Below are positions 8,438-17,489 of a DNA stretch of 64,000 bases, piece by piece. This DNA is from 2-01-FULL-39-28 sp964436165 (lineage in GTDB: Bacteria; Patescibacteriota; Minisyncoccia; 2-02-FULL-40-12; GWA2-44-9). Location of the stretch: the NCBI GenBank assembly GCA_964436165.1, contig CAYTBY010000002.1, positions 17,685-81,684 on the forward strand. The letters are read 5' to 3'. The notes below the pieces were generated by a model. It searched no databases. It saw nothing but the letters and a program-made list of their open reading frames with translations, and was not told where the DNA came from. Made by a program: the position numbers and the translations under genes. Each line of letters opens with the position of its first letter. Within the stretch, counting starts at the first letter, position 1.

Positions 8438-8938
8438 ATGCTACTACTCCTTGTTTTTATATTTTTTCTCATACTGGAGAACCTTTTTCTACCGGCCCTG
8501 ATCGGTCCAGGTCCGTTTTTAGCCACTCAGATTTTTATTTTAGCTGTTATCGTGTACAGTAAAAGCTGGAAAGAACTAGCCGTAACCGCCTTGCTGTTTA
8601 TATTAATCAAGGAGTTTGTTTCCGGAAACGGTGTCGGCAGTCTTATGGTCCCGTTTTTTATAACCGCCGGACTCTATTTGATAATAAATAGGTTTTTAAA
8701 TATTCGTGACAACCTGGCCGAGAATAACTCATTGTCTGGTTTGATAGTTAGTACCCTAGTCTTGGTTTCTTTTAATTTTATTTATGCTTGGTTTTATATT
8801 CTTTACCACGCCGCTTCATATAATGTTGGATCGGCCTGGAATTACTGGGTTTCTCTTCCTATGATGTCATTATTCAGCACTCTCGGCTGGTCTGTTGGAA
8901 TTTCAATTTTATTCAAATATGTTCTTAAAACGAAATAA
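8438..8938 (+). CDS. mreD: Rod shape-determining protein MreD
   Basis: Small polytopic membrane protein of 166 residues with about five hydrophobic segments, placed between mreC and PBP2, which is diagnostic of MreD. Sequence in this family is poorly conserved, so the call rests on position, size and topology. AGGAAAATAT precedes the ATG. Its 3' end overlaps the start of the PBP2 gene by about 20 bp. Confidence 0.85.
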   Translation: MLLLLVFIFFLILENLFLPALIGPGPFLATQIFILAVIVYSKSWKELAVTALLFILIKEFVSGNGVGSLMVPFFITAGLYLIINRFLNIRDNLAENNSLSGLIVSTLVLVSFNFIYAWFYILYHAASYNVGSAWNYWVSLPMMSLFSTLGWSVGISILFKYVLKTK

Positions 8939-10805
8939 AAACTATTCCATTTCTATTAATAGCGATGATTGGGTGACTCCCGAAGAGACCCTTCTCGATT
9001 CTGGCAGTCAATATTCCGACATTGAAAAGCCGATTCCGAGCTCTGTGTTTAAGTTTTTTTTGACTCTTTTTTATATTTCGGCTGTGGTGCTAGCTATTTT
9101 TATTTTTAAAATATCTATTGTCGAGAATAAGAAATTTGCTCAAATGGCCTTTCAAAATAAATCAGCTAATTTTCCTTTGCCGCCGCCGCGAGGACTGATC
9201 GTTGACAGTAACGGCCAAACTCTAGTTATGAATGTTCCTGTTTATAACCTTCTGGCAGTTACCAGGGAGCTTAAAGAAAATTTTGATAGCATTGACGAGC
9301 ATCTTGAGAAAATAACCAAGATACTCAATAAAAATAAACAGGGGTTCTTTGAATTTCTAAAGGAGGAGATGAGGAGTAACAGCACCTTTTTGGCCCATTT
9401 AGAGCTTAGCAAGGATCAGGCTGTGGCCATAAAATACCTCGAGCCTAAGGGGTTTTACGTTGTACCGGATAATAAAAGAGAATATATTGATGGCCGTAAA
9501 ATTTCACAAATTATTGGTTATATAGGCAAGGTTAGCAAGGAAGATCTTGAAAATGACTATTATTATTCTACTGACACCATTGGCCGGCTTGGCATAGAAA
9601 ATTATTACGAAGAATATATTAGGGGAAAACACGGCAATATATTCTTTTCCAGAGAGGAAACGGGGTATATAACCAAGGAGCCGGAACCAGGCAAAACAAT
9701 CGTTCTAAATATAGATCATGATCTTCAGATAAAGTTGCGCGATGAGATATTTGAGATATTGAGAGAATCGGGATTATCTCGCGGTGCCGGGATAATTCAA
9801 AATCCCAAGACCGGAGCTGTTTTAGCCCTGGTAAGTTTTCCTGATTTTGATAACAATGTTTTTACGTCCGAAGTCTCTAAGGAGGATTATCGGAGACTAT
9901 TTGAGAGTACGGCCAAGCCGTTATTTAATAGAGTGATCAGCGGCTTATATAATCCTGGTTCAACGATCAAGCCGTTAATGGGTATGGCTGGAATCCAGGA
10001 GAATATAATGGACGGAAATGATATTTTAGTAAACGATTGCATCGAGTTAATCGTACCCAATCCTTACGATCCGTCAAAGCCCTATATTTTTAACAACTGG
10101 CGGACAGAATATGGCCCATTTAATCTTAAACGGGCGATTGCTAATTCCTGTAACATTTACTTTTTTACAGTCGGGGGAGGGCATGAAAAAATCAAAGGTC
10201 TTGGCGCTGAAAGAATGGCGGAGTACTTAAAACAATCTTTTGCTGATTCTGTTCTCGGGATAGATTTACCGGGAGAAAATAATGGTTTTATTCCAACGCC
10301 GGACTGGAAATTAAGAGAGAAGGGCGAAGCGTGGTATTTGGGCGATACCTATAATACATCGATCGGCCAAGGAGATCTTTTAGTAACGCCGCTCTGGCTT
10401 AATAGTTATATTTCCGGCATAGCTAACGGCGGTAATATCTACAAACCAAAAGTAGCCAAGGCTATAATGAATACGGCTGGTAGCGTCGTAGAAAGTTTTA
10501 AGCCGGAAGTTATCGGCTCGATGCCTTTTTCAAAAGAAGTAATTGATGAGATGAGGTTAGCGATGAGAGAAACGGTGCTTTCTGGAACAGCAAAGGTTTT
10601 TAAAGAGCTACCAGTAGAAATGGCCGCAAAAACCGGTACGGCCGAAGTCCAAAAAGGCAGAACTGTTAATTCTTTGTTCACCATTTTTGGACCATATAGT
10701 GATCCGGATTTAGCCCTGACTGTTTTAATTGAAGGAGCTACAACTCAACAAGGTTTGGCTATACGAGCCGCCTATAATGTTCTAAAATGGCACTATGGCA
10801 GATGA
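8919..10805 (+). CDS. mrdA: Penicillin-binding protein 2, class B transpeptidase
   Basis: Peptidoglycan transpeptidase of the elongation machinery. One N-terminal membrane helix (FFLTLFYISAVVLAIFIFK) is followed by the dimerisation domain (PPPRGLIVDSNGQTL) and the transpeptidase domain with GSTIKP (SxxK, serine near residue 348), SCN near residue 410 and KTGTAE near residue 571. I prefer ATG 8919 (628 aa). A TTG at 8895 would extend further into mreD. This is the last gene of the mre cluster; greA follows with its own -10 box. Confidence 0.95.
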   Translation: MFLKRNKNYSISINSDDWVTPEETLLDSGSQYSDIEKPIPSSVFKFFLTLFYISAVVLAIFIFKISIVENKKFAQMAFQNKSANFPLPPPRGLIVDSNGQTLVMNVPVYNLLAVTRELKENFDSIDEHLEKITKILNKNKQGFFEFLKEEMRSNSTFLAHLELSKDQAVAIKYLEPKGFYVVPDNKREYIDGRKISQIIGYIGKVSKEDLENDYYYSTDTIGRLGIENYYEEYIRGKHGNIFFSREETGYITKEPEPGKTIVLNIDHDLQIKLRDEIFEILRESGLSRGAGIIQNPKTGAVLALVSFPDFDNNVFTSEVSKEDYRRLFESTAKPLFNRVISGLYNPGSTIKPLMGMAGIQENIMDGNDILVNDCIELIVPNPYDPSKPYIFNNWRTEYGPFNLKRAIANSCNIYFFTVGGGHEKIKGLGAERMAEYLKQSFADSVLGIDLPGENNGFIPTPDWKLREKGEAWYLGDTYNTSIGQGDLLVTPLWLNSYISGIANGGNIYKPKVAKAIMNTAGSVVESFKPEVIGSMPFSKEVIDEMRLAMRETVLSGTAKVFKELPVEMAAKTGTAEVQKGRTVNSLFTIFGPYSDPDLALTVLIEGATTQQGLAIRAAYNVLKWHYGR

Positions 10806-10851
10806 TTTGCGTGCTTTGTATGGCTATGTTATACTTTTCCCTAACTTGTTA

Positions 10852-10857
10852 TATAAT
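10852..10857 (+). promoter_or_regulatory. -10 box before greA
   Basis: TATAAT lies nine bases upstream of the greA ATG without a ribosome binding site between, so the transcript would have almost no leader. A clear -35 is not visible. Confidence 0.45.
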
Positions 10858-10866
10858 ATATAAACT

Positions 10867-11325
10867 ATGGATAACCAATATTTTACCCCGGAAGGGTTAG
10901 AAAAATTAAAGAAAGAATACGAACATCGGATCAGTATTTTGCGTCCAGAAATAGCTAAACAGCTGAAGGAAGCTAAGTCGGAAGGTGATATATCTGAAAA
11001 CGCCGGTTTTGATGCGGCCAAAGAAGCTCAAGCGGTCAACGAAGGAAGAATAGAAGAGATAAAAGCCACCCTTGATAATGCAAAGGTTTTTACGGGTAGT
11101 TCAGGGAAAAGCACGGTTGATGTCGGTTCGAGTGTTGGGGTGGAATCAGAAAAGGGTAAGCAGGATTTTGTGATTGTTGGGGCGGCTGAATCCGATCCGG
11201 TTAAGGGTTTTATTTCTAATGAATCACCTCTGGGAAGTGCATTTTTAGGCAAGAAAAAAGGGGATAAAGTTAAAGTAAAAACACCAAAAGGAGAAGTCGA
11301 ATTTAAAATACTCGAGGTGAAGTGA
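10867..11325 (+). CDS. greA: Transcription elongation factor GreA
   Basis: Rescues backtracked RNA polymerase by stimulating transcript cleavage. 152 residues: an N-terminal coiled coil with the acidic tip motif (EAKSEGDISENAGFDAAKEAQ) and a C-terminal FKBP-like domain (ISNESPLGSAFLGKKKGDKVKV). The last codons and stop (GTGAAGTGA) belong to a short sequence also found at the end of the exonuclease gene at 24013. Confidence 0.96.
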   Translation: MDNQYFTPEGLEKLKKEYEHRISILRPEIAKQLKEAKSEGDISENAGFDAAKEAQAVNEGRIEEIKATLDNAKVFTGSSGKSTVDVGSSVGVESEKGKQDFVIVGAAESDPVKGFISNESPLGSAFLGKKKGDKVKVKTPKGEVEFKILEVK

Positions 11326-11340
11326 GCGATAGCGAACGGA
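11317..11340 (+). repeat. 3' element shared with the exonuclease gene at 24013
   Basis: GTGAAGTGA (codons V, K, stop) continues as GCGATAGCGAACGGA and later GGTTGGTGCGGGA. The minus strand at 24021-23999 reads GTGAAGTGA then GTGAAGTGAACGGAA, followed by GCACCAAAC and its inverted copy. Two unrelated genes thus end in the same element. Confidence 0.6.
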
Positions 11341-11365
11341 CAAGGTTGGTGCGGGATTAATAAAA

Positions 11366-11385
11366 ACAGCCCCTTCGGGGGCTGT
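11366..11385 (-). terminator. Terminator of the dut operon
   Basis: ACAGCCCC-TTCG-GGGGCTGT is an 8-bp stem with a stable tetraloop. On the minus strand it is followed by TTTTTATTAA, so it ends dut transcription; it may also slow read-through from greA. Confidence 0.85.
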
Positions 11386-11388
11386 GTC

Positions 11389-12054
11389 CTATCTGATGCC
11401 TGTTGAACCAAAACCACCGACGCCGCGAACCGTTTTCGATAATTCTTCGTAAGTATCAACCTTAGTCAGATTTGGAATAACAGCAATAGAAAATATGCCT
11501 TGGGCTATTTTCATATCCTTTGTAAGCAGAATCGGTTCGTCATTAATATTATGGACAGAAACCCCAGCTTCGCCTCGGTAGTCAGGATCTACAGTACCAG
11601 GGGCATTAGTAACAGTAATCTTCCATTTAGTGGCGAGTCCGCTTCGAGGAGCAATCCAATGAAATGTTGGGAAATCCATTTCTACTACGCATCCGACGCC
11701 AACTAGAACTGATTCACCCGGCTCAAGCCGATAGGCAAGTTCATTACCATCTTCACCGACATAATTAACAACACGATTTTCTAATTTAGGATTGCCTCTT
11801 GGAAACTTTTTAAAATCAAAAATTGTTTTTCTTAGAATATTGTCAGGCTCCATATCAAAAGGTGAAACTAGGGCTCTTAAATAGAAGTCGTAACCGATAG
11901 CATCATCGGTAGCTCTTTGAGGCATTTTACCGCCTGGAAAAATATATATTTTAAAATTTGGGAAAAATAATCTTTCAATAAGTTCTTCTATCTTCTCGTT
12001 CATTCTTTTATCCATATATTGCTTAAGCTCATCAGATAAAAGTAATTTTGTCAT
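11389..12054 (-). CDS. dut: dUTP diphosphatase (dUTPase)
   Basis: Hydrolyses dUTP to dUMP, keeping uracil out of DNA. The trimeric dUTPase motifs appear in order: DAIGYDF (motif 1), PRSGLATKW (motif 2), NAPGTVDPDYRGE (motif 3), and RGVGGFGSTG at the C-terminus (motif 5). At 221 residues it is longer than the usual 150, because of an N-terminal helical extension of about 40 residues and an insert near residues 70-105. It is 12 bp downstream of the BFN-family gene on the same strand, so the two are probably co-transcribed. Confidence 0.93.
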   Translation of the reverse strand: MTKLLLSDELKQYMDKRMNEKIEELIERLFFPNFKIYIFPGGKMPQRATDDAIGYDFYLRALVSPFDMEPDNILRKTIFDFKKFPRGNPKLENRVVNYVGEDGNELAYRLEPGESVLVGVGCVVEMDFPTFHWIAPRSGLATKWKITVTNAPGTVDPDYRGEAGVSVHNINDEPILLTKDMKIAQGIFSIAVIPNLTKVDTYEELSKTVRGVGGFGSTGIR

Positions 12055-12066
12055 TTTGCCAGCCCC

Positions 12067-12597
12067 TTAGTGCTTTGGACTTTTATCGGGGTTGAAATTT
12101 CGTAATATATCAAGTGCTTGTTGATCGGTCAAACTATTTTTATCGATTGGCAAAACCTCTTTTGTTACGGTTCTATAGACCTGATTTAAAATTTGAGTTA
12201 CCTGGTCATTAATTTGAAGAAATTCGTCCTTGACAAGCATGGGACACTTTTTAATGAGGGCTAAGCATATCGCATCGCTAGGTCTGGCATCAATTTCCAA
12301 AGTAATATTTTTATCATTTTTTAAATAAAGAATCGCACGATAAACGTCATCGATCAATTCGCTCACAACTATCTTTTCTAGATTAAACCCAACACGTTCG
12401 AGGGTATTCAAGATGAGTTGGTGAGTCAAAGGTCTGGCGGGCTTCTCTTGGTCCCCAGATAGAAAAGCCAAGACATGTGCCACAAATGGATCAATCCCCA
12501 TGTGGCATAATCTGGGTCCATTTTTTTCAATCAATACCATAAAAATACTGTTTGGTCCAAGAATTGGCCCTTTTACTTCAAAGGGAGTCTCTCTCAT
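12067..12597 (-). CDS. Bifunctional nuclease family protein (DUF151)
   Basis: 176 residues with the BFN/DUF151 layout: the central DARPSDAICLALIKKCPMLVKDE is the family hallmark (RPSDAIALALR). Plant and bacterial members have been described as nucleases or as scaffolds; the role here is open. A GAGGTG site precedes ATG 12597. The C-terminal tail (TDQQALDILRNFNPDKSPKH) is not part of the domain. First gene of a two-gene unit with dut. Confidence 0.88.
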   Translation of the reverse strand: MRETPFEVKGPILGPNSIFMVLIEKNGPRLCHMGIDPFVAHVLAFLSGDQEKPARPLTHQLILNTLERVGFNLEKIVVSELIDDVYRAILYLKNDKNITLEIDARPSDAICLALIKKCPMLVKDEFLQINDQVTQILNQVYRTVTKEVLPIDKNSLTDQQALDILRNFNPDKSPKH

Positions 12598-12689
12598 GTT
12601 ACACCTCTATGTTAATGAACCGTATAGTAATGTTTATCAAATTAAATCAACGCAATCAATAGAATAGTGGCATTTTAGGCAATTTTTGA

Positions 12690-12695
12690 TATCAT
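12690..12695 (+). promoter_or_regulatory. Extended -10 box before lysS
   Basis: TGA-TATCAT ends eight bases before ATG 12704, and no Shine-Dalgarno is seen. Confidence 0.35.
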
Positions 12696-12703
12696 ATATA
12701 GGT

Positions 12704-14179
12704 ATGGCTTTAGACGAGATTCGCAATACAAAAATAGAAAAAATAGAGAAGTTAAGAAAATCCGGAATTGATCCCTATCCGGCTTCTTCGGGACGGACAG
12801 CTACAATCGCCGAGGTTCTCGATAACTTTGATAAATACGCCGAAGATAAAAAAGAGCTTACTCTAGCCGGAAGATTAATGGCCAAGCGGGAGCATGGCGG
12901 TTCACTCTTTTTTGATATCAGGGATTCAGGGGGGAAAATTCAGGTTTTTTTGAAAGAAGATATGGTTGGCAAAAACTACTTCAGCAAATTCTTAGAGCTG
13001 TTTGATATTGGAGATATTGTAGAAGCAACCGGAACTTTGTTTAAAACCAAAGCTGGCCAGCAATCACTACTCACTACTCACTACTCACTACTCACTAAAT
13101 CTCTATTGCCTCTGCCTGAAAAATGGCACGGTCTGCAGGATAAAGAAGAAAGATTGAGAAAAAGATACCTGGATATGATAATGAATCCGGTGGAAAAGGA
13201 TTTATTTGTTAAAAAAAATGTATTTTGGCAGACGACACGGAGTTTTTTGTTAAAGGAGGGCGGACTTGAGGTTGAAACGCCTGTATTGGAACTAGTACCG
13301 GGCGGAGCAGACGCTGAACCGTTTCAAACCCATCTGAACGCCCTTGATATAGATTTATATTTAAGAATTGCACCCGAGTTAAGTCTTAAAAAATTAATTA
13401 TTGCTGGTTATGATAAGGTTTTTGAAATTGGAAGAATTTTTCGTAATGAGGGCATAGATCGAGAGCATCTCCAAGATTATTCCCAGATGGAAATGTACTG
13501 GGCCTATACGGATTATAAACAGCTGATGTTAATTGTTAAGAATCTTCTTAACGAAGTGATAAAAGCCACAATTGGTTCTCTATCCCACAATTATCAGGGT
13601 AATCAAATAAACTGGGATGGGAAATGGAAAAACTACGACTATTATGATGAGTTTAAAAAATATACGAATCTTAATCTGGCAAATGTTACCGAAAAGGAAT
13701 TAAAAAATTATGCCGAAAAAGAGAGCATCGATGCTTCTGGACACGTTGGCCGCGGAAGATTAATCGATATTATATTTAAGAAAAAAGTTCGTCCCAGCTT
13801 AATAGACCCAGGATTTTTGGTTTTGCCGCCGGTGGATATAGAGCCGTTGGCAAAGAGGTGGCCCGAGGATTCAAATAGAGTAGAGCGGTTTCAGATTATG
13901 GCTGGCGGGAGTGAACTGGGAAAAGGATTTTCAGAACTTAATGATCCGTTGGATCAAAGAAGCCGTTTCGTGGAACAGGTCAAACTTGGCGAGGCAGGGG
14001 ATAAGGAAGCTCAGAGAATGGATGAAGACTTTGTTGAGGCATTAGAATACGGCATGCCCCCAACAGCCGGCTTTGCCTACTCGGAAAGATTATTTGCATT
14101 CCTGGTGGATAAACCGGTCAGAGAAACCGTGTTTTTCCCGTTAATGCGACCTAAAGATAATGAACTCAGAAATAATTAA
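12704..14179 (+). CDS. lysS: Lysyl-tRNA synthetase, class II
   Basis: Charges tRNA-Lys. The start is set at ATG 12704 (491 aa) rather than the upstream TTG 12686. An N-terminal OB-fold (LAGRLMAKREHGGSLFFDIRD) is followed by the catalytic domain: KSLLPLPEKWHGLQDKEERLRKRYLDM, motif 2 in FEIGRIFRNEGID, and motif 3 around AGFAYSERLFAFLVDKPVRE, which differs from the usual GIGIDRL. A heptanucleotide repeat (CACTACT, 4.7 copies) encodes SLLTTHYSLLTK exactly where LysRS normally has a variable beta strand before KSLLPLPEKW. Its 3' end overlaps the next gene by 20 bp. Confidence 0.96.
   Translation: MALDEIRNTKIEKIEKLRKSGIDPYPASSGRTATIAEVLDNFDKYAEDKKELTLAGRLMAKREHGGSLFFDIRDSGGKIQVFLKEDMVGKNYFSKFLELFDIGDIVEATGTLFKTKAGQQSLLTTHYSLLTKSLLPLPEKWHGLQDKEERLRKRYLDMIMNPVEKDLFVKKNVFWQTTRSFLLKEGGLEVETPVLELVPGGADAEPFQTHLNALDIDLYLRIAPELSLKKLIIAGYDKVFEIGRIFRNEGIDREHLQDYSQMEMYWAYTDYKQLMLIVKNLLNEVIKATIGSLSHNYQGNQINWDGKWKNYDYYDEFKKYTNLNLANVTEKELKNYAEKESIDASGHVGRGRLIDIIFKKKVRPSLIDPGFLVLPPVDIEPLAKRWPEDSNRVERFQIMAGGSELGKGFSELNDPLDQRSRFVEQVKLGEAGDKEAQRMDEDFVEALEYGMPPTAGFAYSERLFAFLVDKPVRETVFFPLMRPKDNELRNN
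13065..13097. repeat. Heptamer tandem repeat (CACTACT) in lysS
   Basis: Four perfect copies of CACTACT followed by CACTA. Because seven is not a multiple of three, the repeat is read in all three phases and encodes a 7-residue peptide period. Confidence 0.95.
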
Positions 14180-15224
14180 TCCCCAATCAAATGAGAAATC
14201 CGGCGTTTTAAAAAGCGTTGATTTTATTAATGATCAGCTGTCTGATGAAATTGAGATAGCTGATCATACAATACAAGAAATTGAAAAAGGATTAACTCAA
14301 ATAGAAAAAGATAACCCCAACGAAGCTAAAAGATTAAGAAAAAAATTTATTAAAAAATTAAAGAAATATACTTTGGCATTTTCTCTTGCTTCAAGTATTA
14401 CTGCCGGAGGGCTTACTGCAAATTACGAACGAACCAGATACGAAGTACAGGAAAAAAAAGGTGGAACAAGGGTTGAATATATTCATGAGGATAAAGAAAC
14501 GACGGATATATTGGAATACCTTTCGGGCCGGAAAGAGCTTGACCGAAGCATCAGGTCCAAGTTAGCCAAAGCCTCGTTACTTAAATGGCTAGCCGATTTA
14601 AATATTGATTTTCCACTTAATTTACAAGACCTGGAAGAACCTTTATTTATTAAAACCATTTGTAATATACTAAGAACCCAAGACCCCTCTAGACCCACAA
14701 CCTCTCGTCTTGAAGAAATAGCATCGGAGATAGAGTCTAAAGATTTTTTAAATATGTTTATTCCTGAAAAAATGGATCTGGGGCCAGATATTTATAATAT
14801 TTTGTGGGAGATTGAAAATATGGCAGGAAATCCTAGAATAAGATGGGGAATTACAGATGCTTTATACAATAAAATAACTTCAGATACGATGCACTCAGAT
14901 GCCTACTATAATCCATTAAATAATACTATGTATATCGGCATACCGAATACATCAACCAGCTGGACTCCCGTGCGGCAATTTCTTGGAGAATCAGCCCATG
15001 GCATACAGGCAACTGATCCCTTTAAGTTTTTGACAGGACTAATTAAAAATACTGCCATATTTACTGAAAATATTTATAAAACTAAAGATATTATTAGTGC
15101 TTACGATAAAACATATGAGACACCCGGAACTCTTGAGCACGAGGCCCATAGCGTTATAGCGCCTAAACTAGAAGATAAGATTAAGATAGCCGAGAAAACT
15201 TGGGAAAGTAGATCGCCTCGTTAA
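14160..15224 (+). CDS. Hypothetical protein with metallopeptidase-like C-terminal half
   Basis: 354 residues overlapping lysS by 20 bp, so translation is probably coupled. An N-terminal acidic helical part (about 1-60), a basic stretch KKFIKKLKKYTLAF and a weak hydrophobic segment (about 75-90) precede the body. The C-terminal half has YYNPLNNTMYIG, then FLGESAHGIQ, then GTLEHEAHSVIAPKL. This resembles zinc peptidases in which a HExxH- or ExxHA-like helix is followed by a further acidic/His helix, but the consensus HExxH is absent (ESAHG). I do not recognise a named family. It could be a degraded peptidase or a structural relative. Confidence 0.75.
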   Translation: MNSEIINPQSNEKSGVLKSVDFINDQLSDEIEIADHTIQEIEKGLTQIEKDNPNEAKRLRKKFIKKLKKYTLAFSLASSITAGGLTANYERTRYEVQEKKGGTRVEYIHEDKETTDILEYLSGRKELDRSIRSKLAKASLLKWLADLNIDFPLNLQDLEEPLFIKTICNILRTQDPSRPTTSRLEEIASEIESKDFLNMFIPEKMDLGPDIYNILWEIENMAGNPRIRWGITDALYNKITSDTMHSDAYYNPLNNTMYIGIPNTSTSWTPVRQFLGESAHGIQATDPFKFLTGLIKNTAIFTENIYKTKDIISAYDKTYETPGTLEHEAHSVIAPKLEDKIKIAEKTWESRSPR

Positions 15225-15227
15225 TAA

Positions 15228-15335
15228 ATGAACTCAAATAATATAAAAGAATATGTTAGACTTTTAAAGAGTATCTTGGATATGGCAGTATTGGAGTTAA
15301 GGGCACTTCAAAAAGAAATAAAAAAAGAAGATTAA
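15228..15335 (+). CDS. Small hypothetical protein, 35 aa
   Basis: The frame ATG 15228 to TAA 15335 (begins MNSNNIKEYVRLLKSILDMA) fills the gap between two genes exactly, starting 3 bp after one stop and ending 3 bp before the serS ATG. It is predicted to be helical and amphipathic with a lysine-rich tail. The tight spacing supports translation, but there is no homology evidence. Confidence 0.45.
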   Translation: MNSNNIKEYVRLLKSILDMAVLELRALQKEIKKED

Positions 15336-15338
15336 AAT

Positions 15339-16586
15339 ATGCTGGACATTAAATTCATCCGACAAAATTTAGACGAAGTTAAAAAAAGCATTGCCGAGAG
15401 GGGAATGAATGTTGATGTGGATGAACTCCTCGGCTTAGATGAAAGAAGGCGAATTTTAGTACAGAAGATAGGCGAATCTAGGGCAGCAAGAAACGTAAGT
15501 TCTGTTCTGGGGATATCGCAAGAGCAAATAGAGAAAATGAGAACTTTGGGTGATGAGATAGCCAAGCTGGAGAAAGAACTCAAAGACGTGGAAGTTTATT
15601 ATTCTGAACTTCTCAAAAAGGTTCCTAATATTATCCATCCTGACGTTCCAAGGGGCGGGGAAGAAGATTTTCAAGTCATGGAAGAACAGGGCAAAAAACC
15701 TGAATTAAATTTTAAACCAAAAGACCACGAAACTTTAATGCTCGATCTCGATCTTATTGACTTTGAACGGGGGGCAAAAGTTACCGGAAATAAATTTTAT
15801 TTTGCCAAAAACGATCTGGTTCGCCTGAATCAAGCCCTCCTTAATTACGGCATAGATATTGCTACCAAGCATGGATATGTTCTCGTAGAAACCCCGGATT
15901 TAGCTAAAAACGAGGTTCTAGCGGGTATTGGCTTTAATCCAAGGGGTGAAGCCGAAGATCAGATATACGTTGTTGAAAAGACCGATTTGGGGTTAATCGC
16001 TACGGCAGAAATAACCATGGGCGGATACCATGCCGATGAGATTCTTGACCTATCAGATGGACCTAAAAAATACGTTGCTCTTTCGCATTGTTTTCGTAAA
16101 GAGGCGGGAGCATACGGAAAAGAATCCAAAGGATTGTTCAGAGTTCATCAATTCACAAAATTAGAGATGTTCGTTTATTGTAGGCCGGAAGATTCTGAAA
16201 AATTGCATCAAGAAGTATTAAATATTGAGAAAGAAATAGTCGATGGCCTAGACTTGCATTATCGGGTGATAGATACCGCTTCGGGCGATCTGGGTGCGCC
16301 GGCTTACCGTAAGTTTGATATTGAGGCCTGGCTACCGGCTAAAAATGGCTATGGGGAAATTACAAGCACATCTAACTGTACCGACTATCAAGCTCGCCGG
16401 CTCAATATTCGTTATCGGCAGAAAGACGGCGATGTCCAGTTTGTCCACACCTTGAACGGTACGGCTGTTGTTTCAAGCCGTTTTCCAGTAGCGATTTTTG
16501 AGAATCATCAGACCAAAGACGGTACAGTAAATATTCCGAAAGTTCTACAAAAATACCTAGGCGATGTTGAAGAAATAAAGGGATAA
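15339..16586 (+). CDS. serS: Seryl-tRNA synthetase
   Basis: Charges tRNA-Ser. The N-terminal long antiparallel coiled coil that grips the tRNA covers about residues 25-100. The class II core has TAEITMGGYHADEIL, FRKEAGAYGKESKGLFRVHQF (motif 2, FRxExG...G..R.HQF) and LNGTAVVSSRFPVAIFENHQ (motif 3, NGSxxAxxR). 415 residues, normal length. ftsQ follows 4 bp downstream. Confidence 0.97.
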   Translation: MLDIKFIRQNLDEVKKSIAERGMNVDVDELLGLDERRRILVQKIGESRAARNVSSVLGISQEQIEKMRTLGDEIAKLEKELKDVEVYYSELLKKVPNIIHPDVPRGGEEDFQVMEEQGKKPELNFKPKDHETLMLDLDLIDFERGAKVTGNKFYFAKNDLVRLNQALLNYGIDIATKHGYVLVETPDLAKNEVLAGIGFNPRGEAEDQIYVVEKTDLGLIATAEITMGGYHADEILDLSDGPKKYVALSHCFRKEAGAYGKESKGLFRVHQFTKLEMFVYCRPEDSEKLHQEVLNIEKEIVDGLDLHYRVIDTASGDLGAPAYRKFDIEAWLPAKNGYGEITSTSNCTDYQARRLNIRYRQKDGDVQFVHTLNGTAVVSSRFPVAIFENHQTKDGTVNIPKVLQKYLGDVEEIKG

Positions 16587-16590
16587 ATAA

Positions 16591-17400
16591 ATGTCGAGAG
16601 GAATTCATTCCACATACAACCCTTACGGTAAGAATTTGGCGCGCCAAAAACAGCGCCGTTTTTTTCTTAAAATATTTGGTATTGCAATAATGTTTTTAAT
16701 TTTGGCCGTTTCTGCGATCTATCTATTATTTTTCTCCTCTTGGATGAGGATTGAGGAAATAAACCTAAACGGCTTGAGAACAATCGAATCGGCAGAGATA
16801 TTTTCCATTATAGATTCATTAAAAGATCAGACATTCTTTGGAAAATTAGAGTTAAAACCCCAACTGAATATATTATTTTTCGACGATAAGTATTTGAGCG
16901 ATAAAATTACCAGAGAATATACGGTCATAGAAAATGTCGAAATACTGAAAGAATTTCCCCACAAGTTAGTTGTAAATATAAAAGAAAGAACTCCAATCGG
17001 GACTTGGTGTTTATCGGGTGAGTGTTATTACTTTGATAATTCCGGAACTCTTTGGGGCAAGGCCCTGCGATCTTCCGGCTCGCTTCTTCTAAGCGTTGAT
17101 GATCTGCGGGTATTTAATGATCCAGTCAAAATAGTAGATATGAAAACATTCAGACCGATAATCGAGTCAGTCAACGGTCTCGATACGGCTGGGCTTAAAA
17201 TAACAAAAGTTGAGATTCCAGAAGGGTCAATAGGCGATTTTCGGCTGTATTCGACCAATGGATATTATCTGATGTTTAACAATGAAACTAAAATAACTAA
17301 GCAGACAAAAATTTTAAAAATATTACTCGACGAAAAAGGAACAGATTTTAACCCAACCTATATAGACCTAAGGATCGAGGGAAGGATTTACTATAAATAG
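16591..17400 (+). CDS. ftsQ: FtsQ/DivIB-type cell division protein
   Basis: Bitopic division protein of 269 residues. A short basic cytoplasmic N-terminus (ARQKQRRFFLK), one membrane helix (IFGIAIMFLILAVSAIYLLFF) and a POTRA-like domain (MRIEEINLNGLRTIESAEIF) are followed by the FtsQ domain with VENVEILKEFPHKLVVNIKERTPIG and the end PTYIDLRIEGRIYYK, typical of FtsQ/DivIB. A terminator follows, ending the lysS-serS-ftsQ run. The family is clear; the exact partner proteins here are inferred. Confidence 0.9.
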   Translation: MSRGIHSTYNPYGKNLARQKQRRFFLKIFGIAIMFLILAVSAIYLLFFSSWMRIEEINLNGLRTIESAEIFSIIDSLKDQTFFGKLELKPQLNILFFDDKYLSDKITREYTVIENVEILKEFPHKLVVNIKERTPIGTWCLSGECYYFDNSGTLWGKALRSSGSLLLSVDDLRVFNDPVKIVDMKTFRPIIESVNGLDTAGLKITKVEIPEGSIGDFRLYSTNGYYLMFNNETKITKQTKILKILLDEKGTDFNPTYIDLRIEGRIYYK

Positions 17401-17417
17401 TCCATTGGCTGTTACGC

Positions 17418-17454
17418 AATCATAAAAGGCATACATTGACTTTTATGATTTTTT
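17418..17454 (+). terminator. Terminator after ftsQ
   Basis: AATCATAAAAG and CTTTTATGATT arms with an 11-nt loop are followed by TTTT, 18 bp after the ftsQ stop. Confidence 0.8.
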
Positions 17455-17489
17455 AAATTATAATTAATACTTTGCTTATCTATAATAAT

